From: Pseudomonas schmalbachii
GTDB taxonomy: Bacteria; Pseudomonadota; Gammaproteobacteria; Pseudomonadales; Pseudomonadaceae
Reading direction: 5' to 3'
NCBI RefSeq assembly: GCF_017589465.1
Contig: NZ_JAELYA010000013.1
Coordinates: 19,342 to 83,341 of the forward strand
DNA: 64,000 nucleotides
The notes beneath the pieces were generated by a model. That model was given only the letters and a program-made list of their open reading frames with translations, was not told where the DNA came from and did no database searches. Numbering within the stretch: the stretch's first letter is position 1; the number at the start of each line of letters is the position of its first letter. Position numbers and translations under genes: made by a program. Of this stretch, positions 54,955 to 64,000 are shown piece by piece.

Positions 54955-55362
54955 ATGGAACAGCATTCCGAGGGCTTGAGGGTCATGGTGATCGACGACT
55001 CGAAAACGATTCGTCGCACTGCGGAAACCCTTCTGAAGAAAGTGGGCTGCGACGTCATTACCGCGATCGACGGCTTCGACGCGCTGGCGAAGATCGCCGA
55101 TACCCATCCGAGCATCATCTTCGTCGACATCATGATGCCGCGTCTGGACGGTTATCAGACCTGCGCCCTGATCAAGAACAACAGCGCTTTCAAATCCACG
55201 CCGGTGATCATGCTGTCTTCCAAGGACGGCCTGTTCGACAAGGCCAAGGGTCGCATCGTCGGCTCCGACCAGTACCTCACCAAGCCCTTCAGCAAGGAAG
55301 AACTGCTCGGCGCGATCAAGACCCATGTGCCTGACTTCACCCCGCTGGAGCATGCTTCCTGA
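54955..55362 (+). CDS. pilG: Twitching response regulator PilG
   Basis: PilG is a single-domain CheY-like receiver (135 residues) of the Pil-Chp system that promotes pilus extension. The phosphorylation site is Asp58 (IIFVDIMMP). Acidic residues are Asp14 and Asp15 (VIDDSKTI), and the conserved Lys is in MLSSKDGLFDK. It opens the pilGHIJK-chpA operon. Confidence 0.97.
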   Translation: MEQHSEGLRVMVIDDSKTIRRTAETLLKKVGCDVITAIDGFDALAKIADTHPSIIFVDIMMPRLDGYQTCALIKNNSAFKSTPVIMLSSKDGLFDKAKGRIVGSDQYLTKPFSKEELLGAIKTHVPDFTPLEHAS

Positions 55363-55408
55363 CGTCCGGCCCGCGCGCCGGTGACGCTTTTTCCGTATGG
55401 GGAACCCA

Positions 55409-55774
55409 ATGGCTCGAATTCTGATTGTTGATGACTCGCCGACCGAGATGTACAAGCTGACTGCGATGCTGGAAAAGCACTCGCACCAGGTACTCAAGGC
55501 GGAAAACGGCGCCGACGGCGTCGCCCTGGCCCGCCAGGAGAAGCCGGACGTGGTCCTGATGGACATCGTCATGCCCGGCCTGAACGGCTTCCAGGCGACC
55601 CGCCAGCTGACCAAGGACCCGGAAACCAGCGCGATTCCGGTGATCATCGTCACCACCAAGGATCAGGAAACCGACAAGGTCTGGGGCAAGCGCCAGGGCG
55701 CGCGCGACTACCTGACCAAGCCGGTGGACGAAGACACGCTGCTGAAGACCATTCAGACAGTACTGGCCGGTTGA
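55409..55774 (+). CDS. pilH: Twitching response regulator PilH
   Basis: PilH is a 121-residue CheY-like receiver, acting as a counterpart to PilG in pilus retraction control. The phospho-acceptor is Asp52 (VLMDIVMPG), acid pair Asp8/Asp9 (LIVDDSPT), and the conserved Lys is in VTTKDQETD. The start at 55409 (MARILIVDDS) matches the family length; the upstream ATG at 55397 would add four residues. Confidence 0.97.
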   Translation: MARILIVDDSPTEMYKLTAMLEKHSHQVLKAENGADGVALARQEKPDVVLMDIVMPGLNGFQATRQLTKDPETSAIPVIIVTTKDQETDKVWGKRQGARDYLTKPVDEDTLLKTIQTVLAG

Positions 55775-55821
55775 TCCGGCCGGGCTCGAATAAATAATTA
55801 TTAGAAAAGGCCAGGGCCGGC

Positions 55822-56358
55822 ATGTCGCAAGTCCAGAGTCCCTTCCAGCTTCTCGTCGATATCGATCAACGCTGCCGCCATCTGGCGGCGGGCCTGCCTG
55901 CCCAGCGCGAGGTGGTGCAGACCTGGAACGGCATTGGTTTTCGTATGGCCGGGCGCCTGTTCGTGGCGCCCATGGGGGAGGTCGGCGAGGTGCTCCACGA
56001 GCCCCGCTATACCCTGTTGCCCGGCGTGCGCGACTGGGTGAAGGGCGTGGCCAACGTGCGTGGCCGCCTGCTGCCCATCATGGATCTCAGCGGTTTCCTC
56101 GGTGCGGAGCTGTCGCCCCTGCGCAAGCAGCGGCGCGTGCTGGTGGTCGAGCATCGGGATGTGTTCGCCGGCCTCGTCGTCGACGAGGTGTTCGGCATGC
56201 AGCACTTCCCGGTCGATACCTTCAGCGAGCAGTTGCCGCCCCTGGAAGCATCGTTGCAACCCTTTATTCATGGCGTATTCCATCGAGAGCAGCCGTGGCT
56301 GGTATTCAGCCCGCATGCCCTGGCGCAACACCCGGGCTTTCTCGAGGTCGCCAGCTAG
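55822..56358 (+). CDS. pilI: CheW-like adaptor PilI
   Basis: This 178-residue CheW-domain adaptor couples the receptor PilJ to the kinase ChpA. Features are GIGFRMAGRLFVAPMGEV, PGVRDWVKGVANVRGRLLPI, and RRVLVVEHRDVFAGLVVDEVFG. It lies between pilH and pilJ, as in P. aeruginosa. Confidence 0.95.
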   Translation: MSQVQSPFQLLVDIDQRCRHLAAGLPAQREVVQTWNGIGFRMAGRLFVAPMGEVGEVLHEPRYTLLPGVRDWVKGVANVRGRLLPIMDLSGFLGAELSPLRKQRRVLVVEHRDVFAGLVVDEVFGMQHFPVDTFSEQLPPLEASLQPFIHGVFHREQPWLVFSPHALAQHPGFLEVAS

Positions 56359-56440
56359 TAGTTGACCGGTTGGGCCGGCTCGCCGGCCTGTGTCGTGACA
56401 TGGAAATCGTAGGCGTGGCAGGTCCAGGCGGGGGCCGTAT

Positions 56441-58489
56441 ATGAAGAAAACAACCTCAGGCAGTCTTTTCTCCGGTGCGCGCAGCAGTTCGCTGATCGCG
56501 GGACTCTTCGTGATCCTGATCGTCGCGATCGTCCTGCTGTTCGCCAACTTCGCTTACCTCAACACCCAGTCGAACCACGACAAGCAGTACATCGCACACG
56601 CCGGTGAACTGCGCGTGCTGTCGCAGCGGATCGCCAAGAACGCCACCGAAGCGGCGGCGGGCAAGGCGGAGGCGTTCGGGTTGCTGAAAGAGGCACGCAA
56701 CGACTTCGAGCAGCGCTGGAACATCCTGGCCAAGGGCGACGAGAGCACCGGCCTGCCGTCCAGTCCGGAAGCGGTGCAGCCGCAGATGGGCGAAGTGCAG
56801 AAGGACTGGGACGTGCTGCGCAAGAACGCCGACGCCATCCTGGCCAGCGAGCAGACCGTACTGTCCCTGCATCAGGTGGCCTCGACCCTCGCCGAGACCA
56901 TCCCGCAGCTGCAGGTCGAGTACGAGGAAGTCGTGGACATCCTGCTGGAGAACAACGCTCCCGCCGACCAGGTCGCGGTGGCCCAGCGTCAGTCGCTGCT
57001 CGCCGAACGTATCCTCGGCTCGGTGAACAAGGTGCTGGCCGGCGACGACAGCTCGGTACAGGCCGCCGACAACTTCGGCCGCGACGCCAGCCTGTTCGGC
57101 CGTGTGCTCAAGGGCATGAAGGAAGGCAACGAGGCGATGCACATCTCGCGGGTGACCAACGCCGAGGCGGTGAGCCGCCTGAACGAGATCGCCAAGCTGT
57201 TCGAATTCGTTTCCGGCTCGGTGGACGAGATTCTCGAAACCTCGCCGGAACTGTTCCAGGTGCGGGAAGCGGCGAACACCATCTTCGGCGGTTCGCAGAC
57301 CCTGCTCGACAAGGCCTCGCAACTGGCCGACGGCTTCGAGAACCTGGCCAACGGCCGGCAGTTCAACCAGGTCGCCAACATCGTGCTGGGCATCCTGGTG
57401 CTCGGTTCGATCATCCTCATCGGCCTGGTGATGGTGCGCGAGACCAACCGCCGTCTCGCCGAAACCGCCGAGAAGAACGAACGCAACCAGGCGGCGATCC
57501 TGCGTCTGCTCGACGAGATCGCCGACCTCGCCGACGGTGACCTGACCGTGGCGGCGACCGTGACCGAAGACTTCACCGGCGCCATCGCCGACTCCATCAA
57601 CTACTCCATCGACCAGCTGCGCGAACTGGTGGAAACCATCAACCAGACCGCCGTGCAGGTGGCCGCCGCCGCCCAGGAAACCCAGTCCACGGCGATGCAC
57701 CTGGCGGAGGCTTCCGAGCACCAGGCGCTGGAGATCGCCGGCGCGTCCGCCGCGATCAACGAGATGGCGGTGTCGATCGACCAGGTGTCGGCGAACGCCT
57801 CCGAGTCCTCTGCGGTAGCGGAACGTTCCGTAGCCATCGCCAACAAGGGCAACGAGGTGGTGCACAACACCATCACCGGCATGGACAACATCCGCGAGCA
57901 GATCCAGGACACCTCGAAGCGGATCAAGCGCCTCGGCGAATCGTCCCAGGAGATCGGCGACATCGTCAGCCTGATCAACGACATCGCCGACCAGACCAAC
58001 ATCCTCGCCCTGAACGCCGCGATCCAGGCGTCCATGGCCGGCGACGCGGGCCGTGGCTTCGCCGTGGTAGCGGACGAAGTACAGCGCCTGGCGGAACGTT
58101 CCTCGGCTGCAACCAAGCAGATCGAGGCGCTGGTGAAGACCATTCAGACCGACACCAACGAAGCGGTGATCTCGATGGAGCAGACCACCACCGAGGTGGT
58201 GCGCGGTGCCCGTCTGGCCCAGGACGCCGGTGTGGCGCTGGAAGAGATCGAAAAGGTATCCCGGACCCTGGCGGCGCTGATCCAGAACATCTCCAACGCC
58301 GCCCGTCAGCAGGCGTCCTCCGCCGGCCATATTTCCAACACCATGAACGTGATTCAGGAAATCACCTCGCAGACTTCCTCCGGTACCACTGCCACCGCGC
58401 GCAGCATCGGTAACCTGGCGAAGATGGCGAGCGAGATGCGCAACTCCGTATCCGGCTTCAAGCTGCCGAATATCGCGGAGCAGGCCTGA
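56441..58489 (+). CDS. pilJ: Chemoreceptor PilJ
   Basis: This 682-residue methyl-accepting protein has TM1 at about 19-41 ([20 protein letters not shown]), a periplasmic region with two PilJ-type helical domains (about 45-300), TM2 at about 310-330 ([18 protein letters not shown]), HAMP and the MCP signalling domain with the hairpin tip [20 protein letters not shown]. The tip [19 protein letters not shown] differs from most MCPs (QAA/EAA). It senses pilus-related signals in the Pil-Chp system. Confidence 0.96.
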   Translation: MKKTTSGSLFSGARSSSLIAGLFVILIVAIVLLFANFAYLNTQSNHDKQYIAHAGELRVLSQRIAKNATEAAAGKAEAFGLLKEARNDFEQRWNILAKGDESTGLPSSPEAVQPQMGEVQKDWDVLRKNADAILASEQTVLSLHQVASTLAETIPQLQVEYEEVVDILLENNAPADQVAVAQRQSLLAERILGSVNKVLAGDDSSVQAADNFGRDASLFGRVLKGMKEGNEAMHISRVTNAEAVSRLNEIAKLFEFVSGSVDEILETSPELFQVREAANTIFGGSQTLLDKASQLADGFENLANGRQFNQVANIVLGILVLGSIILIGLVMVRETNRRLAETAEKNERNQAAILRLLDEIADLADGDLTVAATVTEDFTGAIADSINYSIDQLRELVETINQTAVQVAAAAQETQSTAMHLAEASEHQALEIAGASAAINEMAVSIDQVSANASESSAVAERSVAIANKGNEVVHNTITGMDNIREQIQDTSKRIKRLGESSQEIGDIVSLINDIADQTNILALNAAIQASMAGDAGRGFAVVADEVQRLAERSSAATKQIEALVKTIQTDTNEAVISMEQTTTEVVRGARLAQDAGVALEEIEKVSRTLAALIQNISNAARQQASSAGHISNTMNVIQEITSQTSSGTTATARSIGNLAKMASEMRNSVSGFKLPNIAEQA

Positions 58490-58551
58490 GCAGAGGAAGT
58501 GCGCCGCTCTGAGCGGAGTGGTGCACGGCAGTCTTGAGCGAGAGGCGCGGC

Positions 58552-59415
58552 ATGCAGGCAGAGGGCGTGTGGTCGTTGCAGCCGTTGGCCGATATGTCGG
58601 CCACGGAGTTCCGCGCATGGCAGGCGCTGCTGGAGGATCGCACCGGCATCGTGGTCAGCGCTGAGCGCCAATCCTTCCTGCAGACCAGCCTTGGCGGGCG
58701 TATGCGGGAACTGGGGGTTGGCGATTACGCCAGTTACTACCGGCGGGTCACCGATGGCCCGCGCGGCGCCATGGAATGGTCGAGCCTGCTGGATCGCCTG
58801 ACCGTCCAGGAAACCCGTTTCTTTCGCCATCGCCCCTCGTTCGATCTGCTCGCGACGTATCTGCGCGGGCGATTGGCCGAGACCGGCACGGCGCGTCCGC
58901 TGAAACTCTGGAGCGTCGGTTGCTCCAGCGGTGAAGAACCCTACTCCCTGGCGATGGTTGCCGCGGAGACGCAGGTCGAGATGGGGCTGTCGTGGTATTT
59001 CGGCGTGACCGGAACCGACATCAGCCCCGGTGCATTGAACAAGGCGCGCGAGGCGATCTATTCGCCGCGCAAGCTGGATGAAGTGGATGCCGCCCTGGCG
59101 CAGCGTTATTTCCAGCCATGCGGGGATGGCCGTTACCAGGTGGTTGCGAGCCTGGCGGAGCGGGTCTGCTGCGCCCGGTTGAATGTGCTGGAGCTGACGC
59201 AGGCGCCGATGTCCGGCATGGACGTGATCTTTTGTCAGAACCTGCTGATCTATTTCCGCCGCTGGCGGCGGCGCGAAATCCTCAATCGCCTGGCCGAACG
59301 GCTGGCGCCGGGGGGCTTGCTGGTGATCGGAGTCGGCGAGATGGTGGATTGGCACCACCCGGCCCTGGAACCGGTCGCCGATGAGCGGGTTCTGGCTTTT
59401 ACCCGGAAGGGGTGA
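58552..59415 (+). CDS. pilK: CheR-type methyltransferase PilK
   Basis: This SAM-dependent MCP methyltransferase (287 residues) acts on PilJ. Features are the CheR N-terminal helical domain, LWSVGCSSGEEPYSLAMVA (SAM motif), FGVTGTDISPGALNKA, and a C-terminal VIFCQNLLIYFRRWRRREIL with GGLLVIGVGEM. The ATG at 58552 is preferred over TTG at 58534 because it has the SD gagagg. It is just before chpA. Confidence 0.94.
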   Translation: MQAEGVWSLQPLADMSATEFRAWQALLEDRTGIVVSAERQSFLQTSLGGRMRELGVGDYASYYRRVTDGPRGAMEWSSLLDRLTVQETRFFRHRPSFDLLATYLRGRLAETGTARPLKLWSVGCSSGEEPYSLAMVAAETQVEMGLSWYFGVTGTDISPGALNKAREAIYSPRKLDEVDAALAQRYFQPCGDGRYQVVASLAERVCCARLNVLELTQAPMSGMDVIFCQNLLIYFRRWRRREILNRLAERLAPGGLLVIGVGEMVDWHHPALEPVADERVLAFTRKG

Positions 59416-59439
59416 CACAGACACATGAGTGGAGTGGCT

Positions 59440-62400
59440 ATGGGTGATCGGCACGATTACGTCGCCCTGGAATGGGTGAAAGGCGAGATAGCCGAAACCC
59501 TCAAGCAGGCGCGGCAGGCCCTGGAAGCGTTCGTCGAGAACCCTCGCGACCCTACGCGCATGGGCTTCTGCCTGGCTTACATCCATCAGGTGCGGGGCAC
59601 CCTGCAGATGGTGGAGTTCTATGGCGCCGCGCTGCTCGCCGAGGAGATGGAGCAGCTCGCCCAGGCACTGATCGACGGCCACGTCGCCAGCCAGGGCGAG
59701 GCCCTGGAAGTGCTGATGCAGGCGATCCTGCAGCTGCCGGTCTATCTCGAACGGATCCAGAGCGCCCGCCGCGACCTGCCGATGGTGGTGCTGCCGCTGC
59801 TCAACGACCTGCGCGCCGCGCGCGGCGAGAAGCTGCTTTCGGAAACCAGCCTGTTCTCTCCCGACCTGTCCCAGCGCCAGCCGGAATTGCCGGCCGAAGC
59901 CCTGGCGCGGCTGCAGACCGCCGAACTGCCGGTGCTGCTGCGCAAGATGCGGCAGATGCTGCAGGTCGCGCTGGTCGGTGTCATCCGCCACCAGGACATG
60001 CCGACCAACCTCGGCTACATGGCGAAAGTGTTCGCCCGCCTGGAGTCGCTGTGCCAGGGAACCCCGCTGGGGGCCTTGTGGCCGATCGCCTCGGCAATCG
60101 TCGAGGGTATGGCCAATGGCGGCATTGCCAACGGCACCTCCATGCGCACCCTGCTGCGGCAGGTCGACCATGAGCTGAAGCGCCTGATCGAGCAGGGCGC
60201 CGAGGGCGTGAACCAGCCGGCGCCGGAAGAGCTGATCAAGAACCTGCTGTTCTACGTCGCCGAGGCTTCCGAGGAGTCGCCGCGGATTCGCGCGCTGAAG
60301 GAGCAGTACCGGCTCGAAGACGCCATGCCCGGCGCCGCCGTGGTCGACGAGGAGCGTGCGCGGCTGGCCGGGCCGGATCGCGACGCCATGCGCTCGGTGG
60401 TTGGCGCCCTCTGCGAGGAGCTGGTGCGGGTCAAGGACAGCCTGGACCTGTTCGTGCGCAGCGAGCGCAAGGCGCTCGACGAACTGAAGGCGCTGCTGCC
60501 ACCGCTCAAGCAGATCGCCGACACCCTGGCGGTGCTCGGCTTCGGCCAGCCGCGCAAGATCATCCTCGACCAGATCGAGTCGGTGAGCGCACTGGCGCGC
60601 GGCCAGACCGAGCCGAGCGACGGCGCGCTGATGGATATCGCCGGCGCGCTGCTGTATGTCGAAGCGACCCTGACCGGCATGGTCGGGCCGAGCGAAGAGA
60701 CGGGCAGCGAGGAAAGCCACGCGCCGACCACCGACGTCGAGCAGATCCACCAACTGGTGATCAAGGAGGCGCGCAACGGCCTGGAGCAGGCCAAGGACGC
60801 CATCATCGAGTTCATTGCCTCGCAGTGGAACCACGAGCATCTGGCGCGCGTGCCGGAGCTGCTGACCCAGGTGCGCGGCGGTCTGGCGATGATCTCCCAG
60901 GATCGCGCGGCGAAACTGCTGGAGTCCTGCAACAACTACATCCAGGACCAGTTGCTGGCGCGCAAGGCGGTGCCGGACTGGAGCAGCCTGGATACCCTGG
61001 CCGACGCCATCACCGGCGTCGAGTACTACCTGGAACGCCTGTCCGAGGACCAGAGCGCGCAGAGCGAACTGATCCTCGATGTCGCCGAAGACAGCCTGGA
61101 AAGCCTTGGCTATGCGCTGAAACAGCGCGCATCGGTGCCGGCAGCGGCCGTCGAGCAGGAGCCGGCGCCGCTGGCCAATCCGCTGGACGAGATCGACGTG
61201 CTGGCCGCTGCGCCATGGCCCGATTCACAGGAAGAGCCGGTTGCGCCGGAAGAGCCGGCAATTGCGGCAGCCGAGGAACAACCCGAGGCGCTCGTCGCCG
61301 CCGAGCCGGACGCGCCCGAGGCGAATGCCGACCAGCCCCTGGCGGAAGAGGGCAGCGAACTCCTGGTATCCGACGATAACTGGACCCTGGGCGAGCCAGA
61401 ACAGCCGCTGACGGATGACGCCGGCATCGACTTCAGCCTGGATGTGCCGCTGGAGGGGGAAGGCTCCACCGGCGAGGCCTCCGCCACGGCAACGGATGGC
61501 GAGGAACTGGTCTGGGATATCGAACTCCCGGAAGCGCCGCCGCAGGCGGAGCTGCTGGTATCCGACGACAACTGGACCCTCGGCGAGCAGGAGCAGCCCT
61601 CGGCGGAAGAAGGCGGCATCGATTTCAGCCTGGATGCACCGCTGGTCCTGCAGGACGAGCCGTTGTTCGATTTCGCGGCCCTGGACACCCAGCCGCTCGA
61701 CGAACTGATCGTGGAGCAACCGGAAGACCTGGCGGCCGAACCGAACCTGGAGGCCGCCGAGACCGTCTCCGACGAGGCGGTTGCGGATGGGCAGGACATG
61801 GCGCCGCAACCCGACGCCGAGGTGCCGCGCGAAGAGCCGCCGTTGTCGCTGGCCGAGGTCATGGCGGCCCCGGTTGCCGCGCTCAACCCTCCGGCCGTCG
61901 CGGCCCCGCCGAGCCTGTTGCCGCCCCCGGCGGACGAGGAGCCGGTGGATGAGGATCTGCGCGAAGTCTTCATCGAAGAAGCCGGCGAAGTGCTGGAAAC
62001 CATCGGCGAGCAATTGCCGCTGTGGCTGGCGGACGCCGAGGCGCGCGATGCGCTGATCGAGGTGCGTCGCGCCTTCCACACCCTCAAGGGCAGCGGACGG
62101 ATGGTCCGCGCACTGGTCATCGGCGAGCTGGCCTGGTCCGTCGAGAACTTGCTGAACCGAATCCTCGACCGCAGCGTCGAGGCGAGTCCGGCGATCCGCC
62201 AGACCGTGGGCAGCGTCGTGGCGCTGTTGCCCGAGCTGGTCCGCGAGTTCGCCGCCAACGCCCAGCGCCAGCGCGACGACGTGGATGCCCTGGCGGCGGC
62301 CGCCCACGCCCTGGCGAAGGGCGAGCCGGTGCAGCTGGCAAGCGTTGCGGAAGCTCCGGCGGAGGCGCCCGTCGCTGCGGAAGAGTCCGCCAGCGATGAG

Positions 62401-64000
62401 CTCGAATGCCTGGACCCGCAGTTGCTGGAAATCTTCCGCAACGAGGCGGAAACCCATCTGGAAACCCTCGACGGCTTCCTCACCGACTGCGCGCGGGAGC
62501 TGCCGCAGCCGGTCACCGACGATCTGCAGCGCGCCCTGCACACCCTCAAGGGCAGCGCGCACATGGCCGGCATCCTGCCGATCGCCGAAGTGGCCACGCC
62601 GCTGGAGCGGCTGGTCAAATACTTCAAGACCAACGTGCTGCAGGTGGACCTGCGCGAAGCCGAGCTGTTGAACGAGGCCGCCCGCCTGTTCCGCATCGGC
62701 CTCGAACAGCTGCTCGCCGGCAGGCCGCTGGCGCCCATCGAGGGCAGCGCCGAACTGCTGGAGAGGATTGCCCAGGTTCAGCAGGAGCATCAGCAGGCAG
62801 CCGAAGCCCAGCGTCGCGACGAACGCGGCGAGTGCAACGATCCGCGCATGATCGGCGTCTTCCTCGCCGAAGGCATGGATATCCTGCTGGATGCCGAGGA
62901 TCTGCTCGGCCGCTGGCGCGAACATCCCCAGGAGCGCCAGGAGCTGGGCGCGCTGCTCGACGAACTGAACACGCTCGGCCGAGGCGCGCAGATGGCCGAA
63001 CTGCCGCAGATGGCCGACCTGTGCGCGGCGCTGCTGGCGGTCTACCAGGCTGTCGAGCAGGGGCGGTTGCAGGTGGGCGAGGCGTTCTTCGGCGTCACCC
63101 AGGCTGCCCACGAGGCCCTGATCGGCATGATGGACCAGGTCGCAGCCGCGCTGCAGGTCACCCCGCGGCCGGAGCAGGTGGAAGCCTTGCGGAACCTGCT
63201 GGACAACGCTGTTCAGGATGATGCGGACGAGGACTTCATCGACCTGGACCGCCTCAGCGCCGACGATTTCCCGGCCGAGGAAGACGAATTCCCCCTGCTG
63301 CCGCGGGAAACCGCGGCGGAGAACCTGCCGGACGGCCTGACCTGGCCGCCGCTGGGCGACTCCGGCAAGGTCGGCGGTGCTTCCCTGCGTGAGGACGACG
63401 AACTGGTCACCATGCTGACCCCGCGTCCGCCGCTGGTGCCGCACAAGGCGCCGCGCGCCCTCGACGAGGAAATGGTGACGATCTTCCTCGAAGAGGCCGT
63501 GGATATCCTCGAAAGCTCCGGACGCGCCCTGGAACAATGGCTGCAGGCGCCCGAGCAGCTTGCCGCGCTGTATACCCTGCAGCGCGACCTGCACACCCTC
63601 AAGGGCGGTGCGCGGATGGCCGATATCCGCGAGATCGGCGATCTCTCCCACGAACTCGAATCGCTCTACGAGGGCCTTCTGCAGCAGCGCTTCCCGGTGT
63701 CGCCGGGGCTGGCCGCGCTGCTGCAGTCCTGTCATGACTGCCTGGCCATCCAGATCGACCAGCTCCAGGCGGGACGCGCGCTGACCGATCCGGCCGCGCT
63801 GATCCAGGTGATCCGCGACTTCCGCCAGGGGCCGGCGGCCGACTTGACGGAAATCCTCACGCCCCCGCAGCCTGAAGCCGAAGCCGAAGCCGAAGCCGAA
63901 GCCGAAGCCGAAGCCGAAGCCGAAGCCGAAGCCGAAGCCGAAGCCGAAGCCGAAGCCGAAGCCGAAGCCGAAGCCGAAGCCGAAGCCGAAGCCGAAGCCG
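59440..64000 (+). CDS. chpA: Hybrid chemosensory kinase ChpA, N-terminal part
   Basis: ChpA is the histidine kinase of the Pil-Chp system, with several phosphotransfer (HPt) domains before the kinase core, which lies beyond the window. Visible parts, counted from Met 59440: a degenerate HPt-like N-terminus (His49), long helical FimL-like regions, an acidic linker with a 64-residue duplication (61364 and 61556), and clear HPt His880 (HTLKGSGRM), His1034 (HTLKGSAHM) and His1385 (HTLKGGARM). From residue 1479 a (Glu-Ala)n tract runs to the window end. The ATG at 59440 has the SD ggagtgg; the ATG at 59425 would add five residues. Confidence 0.95.
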   Translation, partial: MGDRHDYVALEWVKGEIAETLKQARQALEAFVENPRDPTRMGFCLAYIHQVRGTLQMVEFYGAALLAEEMEQLAQALIDGHVASQGEALEVLMQAILQLPVYLERIQSARRDLPMVVLPLLNDLRAARGEKLLSETSLFSPDLSQRQPELPAEALARLQTAELPVLLRKMRQMLQVALVGVIRHQDMPTNLGYMAKVFARLESLCQGTPLGALWPIASAIVEGMANGGIANGTSMRTLLRQVDHELKRLIEQGAEGVNQPAPEELIKNLLFYVAEASEESPRIRALKEQYRLEDAMPGAAVVDEERARLAGPDRDAMRSVVGALCEELVRVKDSLDLFVRSERKALDELKALLPPLKQIADTLAVLGFGQPRKIILDQIESVSALARGQTEPSDGALMDIAGALLYVEATLTGMVGPSEETGSEESHAPTTDVEQIHQLVIKEARNGLEQAKDAIIEFIASQWNHEHLARVPELLTQVRGGLAMISQDRAAKLLESCNNYIQDQLLARKAVPDWSSLDTLADAITGVEYYLERLSEDQSAQSELILDVAEDSLESLGYALKQRASVPAAAVEQEPAPLANPLDEIDVLAAAPWPDSQEEPVAPEEPAIAAAEEQPEALVAAEPDAPEANADQPLAEEGSELLVSDDNWTLGEPEQPLTDDAGIDFSLDVPLEGEGSTGEASATATDGEELVWDIELPEAPPQAELLVSDDNWTLGEQEQPSAEEGGIDFSLDAPLVLQDEPLFDFAALDTQPLDELIVEQPEDLAAEPNLEAAETVSDEAVADGQDMAPQPDAEVPREEPPLSLAEVMAAPVAALNPPAVAAPPSLLPPPADEEPVDEDLREVFIEEAGEVLETIGEQLPLWLADAEARDALIEVRRAFHTLKGSGRMVRALVIGELAWSVENLLNRILDRSVEASPAIRQTVGSVVALLPELVREFAANAQRQRDDVDALAAAAHALAKGEPVQLASVAEAPAEAPVAAEESASDELECLDPQLLEIFRNEAETHLETLDGFLTDCARELPQPVTDDLQRALHTLKGSAHMAGILPIAEVATPLERLVKYFKTNVLQVDLREAELLNEAARLFRIGLEQLLAGRPLAPIEGSAELLERIAQVQQEHQQAAEAQRRDERGECNDPRMIGVFLAEGMDILLDAEDLLGRWREHPQERQELGALLDELNTLGRGAQMAELPQMADLCAALLAVYQAVEQGRLQVGEAFFGVTQAAHEALIGMMDQVAAALQVTPRPEQVEALRNLLDNAVQDDADEDFIDLDRLSADDFPAEEDEFPLLPRETAAENLPDGLTWPPLGDSGKVGGASLREDDELVTMLTPRPPLVPHKAPRALDEEMVTIFLEEAVDILESSGRALEQWLQAPEQLAALYTLQRDLHTLKGGARMADIREIGDLSHELESLYEGLLQQRFPVSPGLAALLQSCHDCLAIQIDQLQAGRALTDPAALIQVIRDFRQGPAADLTEILTPPQPEAEAEAEAEAEAEAEAEAEAEAEAEAEAEAEAEAEAEAEAEA
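63874..64000 (+). repeat. GAAGCC hexanucleotide repeat in chpA
   Basis: At least 21 uninterrupted copies of GAAGCC, read in frame as Glu-Ala, run into the window end. The unit length of six keeps the frame if copies are gained or lost. Confidence 0.97.

Overview
The window is high-GC chromosomal DNA from a Pseudomonas of the P. aeruginosa group. Gene content and order (hisBHAF, gpmI-envC-ctpA, secB, pyrR-pyrB-pyrC', yqgE-ruvX, pilT-pilU, pilGHIJK-chpA) match that group. The order is not that of P. aeruginosa itself: four blocks that are separate there, as I recall its locus numbering, are joined here. The species cannot be fixed from sequence alone.

Layout. 1-2988: end of the histidine operon (hisB partial, hisH, a DUF2164 gene, hisA, hisF) with a palindromic repeat between hisA and hisF. 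3202-5406: a periplasmic binding protein, then intergenic palindromes, one of which is split by a complete IS110-family element. Its left noncoding end contains a recognisable bridge RNA. 5427-10466 (minus): yibQ, ctpA, envC, gpmI. 10613-13684: rhodanese-like gene, grxC, secB, a sigma-54 promoter driving a repeat-built RNA (NrsZ-like, four units), a membrane protein and trmL. 13796-26661: YheT-type hydrolase, two GNAT acetyltransferases behind a Fur-box-like site, a TetR regulator divergent from an aldehyde dehydrogenase/Tat protein/GMC oxidoreductase set, coaD, fdx, ggt, a Na/Pi transporter and mutM. 26829-34029: cysQ, nudE, a HAD phosphatase, a BON-LysM protein, a LysR regulator, fdhD and a molybdopterin oxidoreductase. 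34079-42840 (minus): metX-metW-DUF4426-rdgB-hemW, a dynamin-like GTPase, and the yggS-proC-yggT-DUF167 group. 42914-54708: pilT, pilU, a TM2 protein, the reverse transsulfuration pair, the pyr genes, ruvX/yqgE, tonB and gshB. 54955-64000: the Pil-Chp chemosensory operon pilGHIJK and a chpA truncated by the window end inside a Glu-Ala hexanucleotide repeat.

Working together: PilT and PilU power type IV pilus retraction, and PilG-ChpA is the chemosensory system controlling twitching and cAMP. TonB3, by homology, may also support twitching. The pyrC' product lacks metal-ligand histidines and probably scaffolds PyrB. Cystathionine beta-synthase and gamma-lyase recycle homocysteine sulfur, while MetX/MetW make methionine.

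The most notable signals are: (1) the IS110 element, where the pre-insertion target, the CT core and three of four bridge-RNA guides can be read directly; (2) a four-module NrsZ-like RNA; (3) a 16/19 Fur-box match upstream of a GNAT pair; (4) a perfect 16-bp operator-like palindrome in a promoter spacer beside the TetR gene; (5) at least 21 GAAGCC copies in chpA. No CRISPR array, tRNA or rRNA was seen.
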